From: Ifrita kowaldi
Lineage: Eukaryota; Chordata; Aves; Passeriformes; Cinclosomatidae
Length of the DNA stretch: 64,000 nt
NCBI GenBank assembly: GCA_013398055.1
Contig: VZRS01001718.1
Location: 167,232-231,231 of the forward strand
Reading direction: 5' to 3'
Shown here: positions 59,851 to 64,000 of the stretch, piece by piece
How positions within the stretch are numbered: position 1 is the stretch's first letter
Layout: every line of letters begins with the position of its first letter
The notes under the pieces: model-generated
What the model saw: the letters and a program-made list of their open reading frames with translations, nothing else
Databases searched by the model: none
Told to the model about the DNA's origin: nothing
Program-made: the position numbers and the translations under genes

Positions 59851-62800
59851 GTCATGCTACTTGAAATGCAGGTTCTTTAATTTCACAGGAAGATTTTCTC
59901 TTGTACAAAATCAAGCATCAGCATTTTAAAAAGCTATCAGATATTCAAGCCCTCACTTACTTTGTGTGAGAAAAAAGCTATTTTTGCTTGGAGAGAAAAA
60001 AAAACCAAACCACAATGGTCTTGAGCTCTACTCAATGAAGAATCAAAACTGATCTGAGAGAATAGAACCAAGACACTGATCATATAACTGCATAACATTA
60101 TAATAAAAAAAAATCCTTCAGTAAAAGAATATTTATGGGAAATAATTTCTCTTGTTCCTGGGGCTCCTAGGCAGCTGGGCAGCCAGGGCACTATTCCCTC
60201 TGGGGCAATGAAAATGTTCAGGTGGATCTTGTTTTGGATCACAATGTATGTTTAAACAAAGCCACACAACCCATTCTTAACCCGTTGGTGTCTTAACCCA
60301 TTCTTCTAGATTTGAGGAGATGCAGACAGGTTACCAATGTTTCTAAAACCTAGCCCAGATTTACCACTCTGGGCCTCATCTTTCATCATATTAGAACGAA
60401 GACAAGCAAAATAAGATTTGTTTCTTTTATCTGACATTTAAAAGCAAAAAAATTATCTAAAGTACAAAAGATATGAGTATACTTTGAAGCAGAATTGTGA
60501 CACCTATCCCAATGTAGGGAGGGCTTTTATTCAATAAATTAAATGAACCTTACATACAAACCTTACATTACACTGAGTGTATGTTCTAGGACTAGAAATG
60601 TATATTCTCCAGTGTCTTCTCTTTGTCTCCAAGTGCAAGTTTGTCTTGTTCCAGTGATGAAACATGGTGTGTTTACTAAACAAAAGGCATCTTTCCAGTA
60701 TAGTGAACTGTTGAAATCTAGACAGGTATTTCAGGCTTTGCCTGCACTGCTTTCTTCCCTGACTGTCTTGTCTCCTCTAATTGTTTCTCTGACGTATTCA
60801 AAGCTTCTTTTCTAGGTACTACAGACCACGATGAACCAAGAAGGGCTATAGCTGGCAAAATCTGACAGTAAGAAAAATCTCCCCAAGTTGATCAAGAGGT
60901 GTTATAGCAGATTAACACTCCTGCTAGTGGGTTCCTCAAATAAACTGTAGATCTTTGAAGCCTTGTGAACCCTGTCAACTTTTCACCCAGACCACAGCAC
61001 AGAAACATCTGGATGAAAGGGCACTGAGCTTACTCACTATGAAAATACACAGTTGAATACCCACATACCTTCTTAACCTCTCTGGGAAGCTGTTTTTCAC
61101 TCCTTCTGCAAGACAGACTCCATATTGATTGATCATATGTTTCTCCATTCATATTTAACATGTTCATAAATGTTTTAATACCTTGTTTCCAAAGATTTTA
61201 ATAATAAGAGTATGCAGACAACCCATGAGATGAGCTTCTCCACCTTCCTTAATTATAAGTCAGAATTTTCACTGCTGCTCAGCCTGTGTACTTAGCTCTG
61301 TCAGCTGCCTCCCACTCCTTTGATCCCTGTTCTGCCACTGCTGGCCACAGTGCCATTTACTGTAATGCTGTGATATCGTTACTTGTTCCATGGATGACGA
61401 ACTAGAGATCTGCCTATTTCATAAAATAAGGTATTTCCTTGTAATTATTATTATTATCAACTAAAATAGACCATCAAACATCCCCAAAACTTAGTTTTCA
61501 TTACATCTGCTAATCATACATAAAAAAGTTAATGCCTATATTTTTCTCTCAAGCATTAAGAGCATAAAAATGACTACACATTTTCCTTACAAATTGCTGC
61601 TCCATTAAGCCTTTCTATAAGTTATCTGTTTAATTGCCAATAGAATCCTTATTTACTAAAGAAGATATTTTAGTTGTTAGTTTTTGTGTTGATTTTTAAA
61701 TGCAAAATTTACGTAATCTAGGCTACTAGTTTTATACAACATAGCACCTTTTCACTTCTTTACTGGAACTAGTGCTATCTCTGCAGTAAATGTTTCAGTG
61801 TTTAGTTGACCATTTTTGACCAATTTTGATGTTTTAAGAAAAAGAATTGTCTTATAATGCTACCAGTTTGTTCTGTTCATAAGAAAGGTTTTAAAGGTTT
61901 AATTAGACTTTGCATTTAAAACTGCCACTCTTACATGTACATTAAATATCCTGAATTATGCTAACAGGAGATGTAATTAAATTACTCAAATGAAAACATT
62001 TTTATTCATAAAATCTGAATCAGAGTAGAAAAGCAGGAAAATATATTATGTAGGGAAGAGGGCATATTCTGTCAAAAAGAGAAAAGGAAAATAGATCATC
62101 TACTCAACAAAGGACTCAGATTTGTTTAAAAGAAGGTGATATTGCTGAGACAATGTTTGGATGAACAGTATTTGGATGATGAACTAAACACATTTTTTAA
62201 TCTTATGCTGTGGAACCCACAGTAATGAACAGAACATTCAAGTTTAAGAATGCCTTGCCAGAAGTTTTTAGCATGATAAACTTCTGGTTTCATCTTCCAC
62301 TAATATGATGAAATAAGCTACTTAATTTTATTTAGGTCAAAACTCCCAGGATCAGGGATTGTGTCTTCTTCTGTATCTGTATTGTGCCTACCACATGGTA
62401 TTCTAGGAATCTACAATATTATCTATTACAAAAAATATGATATAATTATAGTTAATAATTACAATATATACCATAGCACTGAATTACTTCTGCCAAGCAC
62501 TAGGGCAGTTTAAAATCGGCTTTATTGAACTTACTAAGACCCCTGCATTAACCTCCACTTTTATCATTGCTGTTTTTGAAGATAAGGTTAGAATTCCATA
62601 GCAACTGATTAAAAAGTTGCATTATTAATATAATACATGCCTCTTTTTCTGCTTGTATTTCCCTAGTTTTTCTTTTCCTTTTTTCTGGCTTGTTCCTGAC
62701 CTCTTTCATTTCTTTTTCCAGTTTATAAATTTTTCCTCTCTTCTTGGCAAGAGGAACAAACTTGTGGCCTGGAGACTTTAAAACATACTCCTGTAGCCAT

Positions 62801-63105
62801 GGATTTCACATACCTAGCCTGCTGTCTGCACCGCATTTTAACTGAAAAACTACACTGAAGGAAATATTTCTGGAAATTTTTATGAACTAAAAGAACTTTA
62901 CAGCCACTTCCAATTGCCTGGCACTGGTACTGAAGGATGAATGGGAGTCAGTAGGCTGGACACACCAACAAGCCTTTGCCAGTCCTGTTAACACCTGTAT
63001 GAGCCACTGCAGAGATTCAAGAGCAGAGCAATCAGATGAAAAGAAGCCGATCAGAGCACAGCTCTGCTTTGCTTTACTATCCTCCTTTTTTTTTTTTTCT
63101 TTAAG
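59851..63105. other. Gene-free, A/T-rich DNA
   Basis: No gene or transposon was recognised. Open frames on both strands lack domains. A polypyrimidine run lies at 63,081-63,102. Confidence 0.5.
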
Positions 63106-63387
63106 ACTGTCAAACAGAGGGAAAGCAGCCTGAAAGAAAGTGCTTTCACTTTCATTGAACAAACAAGTGAATGGCCATTTGTTGACAAGATGTTTCAGTC
63201 TTTCCCACCAGGCAGAGCTTCCTTAACTCCTGGTCAGCAGCCTTCCCAGCATGCTGGTGCTACACTACAGGAGCAGCCAGTAGCAGCAGCTGCACTTGCA
63301 CCACATCATCCATTAGTGGATCTGAAGTTCCACACTTCTCTAAAGGAAATCTACATTCAGGTGGATGGCTACATTCCTACGGATTGA
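63106..63387 (+). CDS. Unexplained open frame behind an acceptor-like site (hypothetical)
   Basis: I do not recognise this frame. After a long pyrimidine tract and TTTAAG (to 63,105), a continuous frame of 93 codons begins TVKQRESSLKESAF and ends QVDGYIPTD with TGA. An internal ATG lies at 63,190 (MFQSFPPGR). The composition is protein-like: an S/K/E-rich start, a Q/P/A-rich middle (QQPSQHAG, PVAAAALAPHH) and a hydrophobic-charged end (VDLKFHTSLKEIYIQV). There is no signal peptide or membrane span. It could be a real terminal exon, a pseudogene piece, or a chance frame; a frame of this length is expected occasionally in 64 kb. The AAG acceptor is weaker than CAG or TAG, and no upstream exon is identified. 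Confidence 0.2.
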   Translation, partial: TVKQRESSLKESAFTFIEQTSEWPFVDKMFQSFPPGRASLTPGQQPSQHAGATLQEQPVAAAALAPHHPLVDLKFHTSLKEIYIQVDGYIPTD

Positions 63388-64000
63388 GGAATGAATTACT
63401 ATTTCATTGTGGCAGTGCAATGGTAAAGAAAGCAGTCCCTGGCAATCTGATTTTGTACATAGGGTATTACTTTCCATTGTTAGATTTTGTGACCCCATCT
63501 ACACTTTAGAGTTCCTAATTTCTTCCAACAAAACTGCCACAGGATGTCCAGTACAGTACTTGTCATGGATCTAAGATCTTCAACCCAATCTTGCCTATTA
63601 GAAATGCATGAAGTCATCAAACTACTGTCTTGCTAATACTTATTTGGAGATCTCCTCCTTTTTTTTTTCAGCTTTCATTTTAGATTTCATGTTAATCTAG
63701 GCACTAAACAGCCAGTCACTGAAATTCACAGAGAGACCCCTGTTCTGCAGTTTTTGAAGCACTGTTCGCACATCACCATAAAAGTTTTAGATTTTTGTAG
63801 TTTGCAGGACTAGTCAATAGACCTCCACAATGTGGCAGAAGGATACAATTATATTGCAAATGCCCATGAGTACAGATGTATATGAATAGTAATGCAGGGT
63901 GCTCCAGAAGCAGGAGGTAATATTAATGTCAGTAATGAAGTAATTTCCTACACTATCAGGAATGTTTTTCAATCTACCTCCCCAGCTGTGTGGATTCTCA
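63388..64000. other. Gene-free DNA to the window end
   Basis: No gene or repeat was recognised. CATAAA at about 63,777 is the only near poly(A) signal. Confidence 0.45.

Noticed and set aside
62887..63162. Minus-strand 91-codon frame rich in Lys/Ser
   Set aside because: The Lys run comes from the poly-T tract on the plus strand, and no domain is visible.
1..64000. CRISPR arrays, operons, bacterial elements or tRNA/rRNA genes
   Set aside because: The DNA is vertebrate nuclear sequence. No regularly spaced repeats and no recognisable tRNA or rRNA core motifs were seen.

Overview
This window is vertebrate nuclear DNA, almost certainly from a bird and probably a songbird. The evidence is several CR1 retrotransposon copies of different ages, a solo ERVL-type LTR of a kind I associate with passerine genomes, and a COLEC10 - MAL2 gene order matching amniote synteny (human 8q24). 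Species cannot be settled from the window alone. These are split vertebrate genes, so most open frames over 60 codons are chance frames in introns, intergenic DNA or repeats.

Layout. Bases 178-569 are the last coding exon of COLEC10 (collectin liver 1), encoding the whole C-type lectin domain. Bases 570-15,830 are intergenic and hold a head-to-head pair of CR1 pieces (about 1,062-2,335), a long decayed minus-strand CR1 (about 5,150-6,830) and simple repeats. A CpG-rich block at 15,831-16,215 contains the only ambiguous base (N at 16,054); it is the best candidate for the MAL2 promoter and first exon, but the first-exon coding sequence is not visible. MAL2 exons 2, 3 and 4 lie at 17,994-18,164, 22,173-22,331 and 24,727-24,807, all in phase 0 with good splice sites. 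They are followed by a probable 3'UTR with a poly(A) signal at 26,067.

From about 26.1 kb to the end (38 kb) I recognise no gene. This desert contains a compact CpG cluster (31,755-31,905), an ancient LINE relic (about 32,390-33,190), a solo LTR (38,384-38,970), several CR1 3'-end fragments, possible MIR-like SINE relics, small palindromes and tandem repeats, and an unexplained 94-codon open frame behind a polypyrimidine tract at 63,106-63,387. CCN3, expected next downstream from synteny, is not seen.

The two genes are neighbours on the same strand but not a functional unit. COLEC10 makes a secreted innate-immunity lectin of the lectin complement pathway. MAL2 makes a tetraspan MARVEL membrane protein of epithelial apical transport. 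I found no convincing undescribed system. The best leads are the apparent loss of MAL2 exon 1 at a single-N assembly break, the altered sugar-binding triplet in COLEC10, the orphan CpG cluster at 31.8 kb and the orphan open frame at 63.1 kb.
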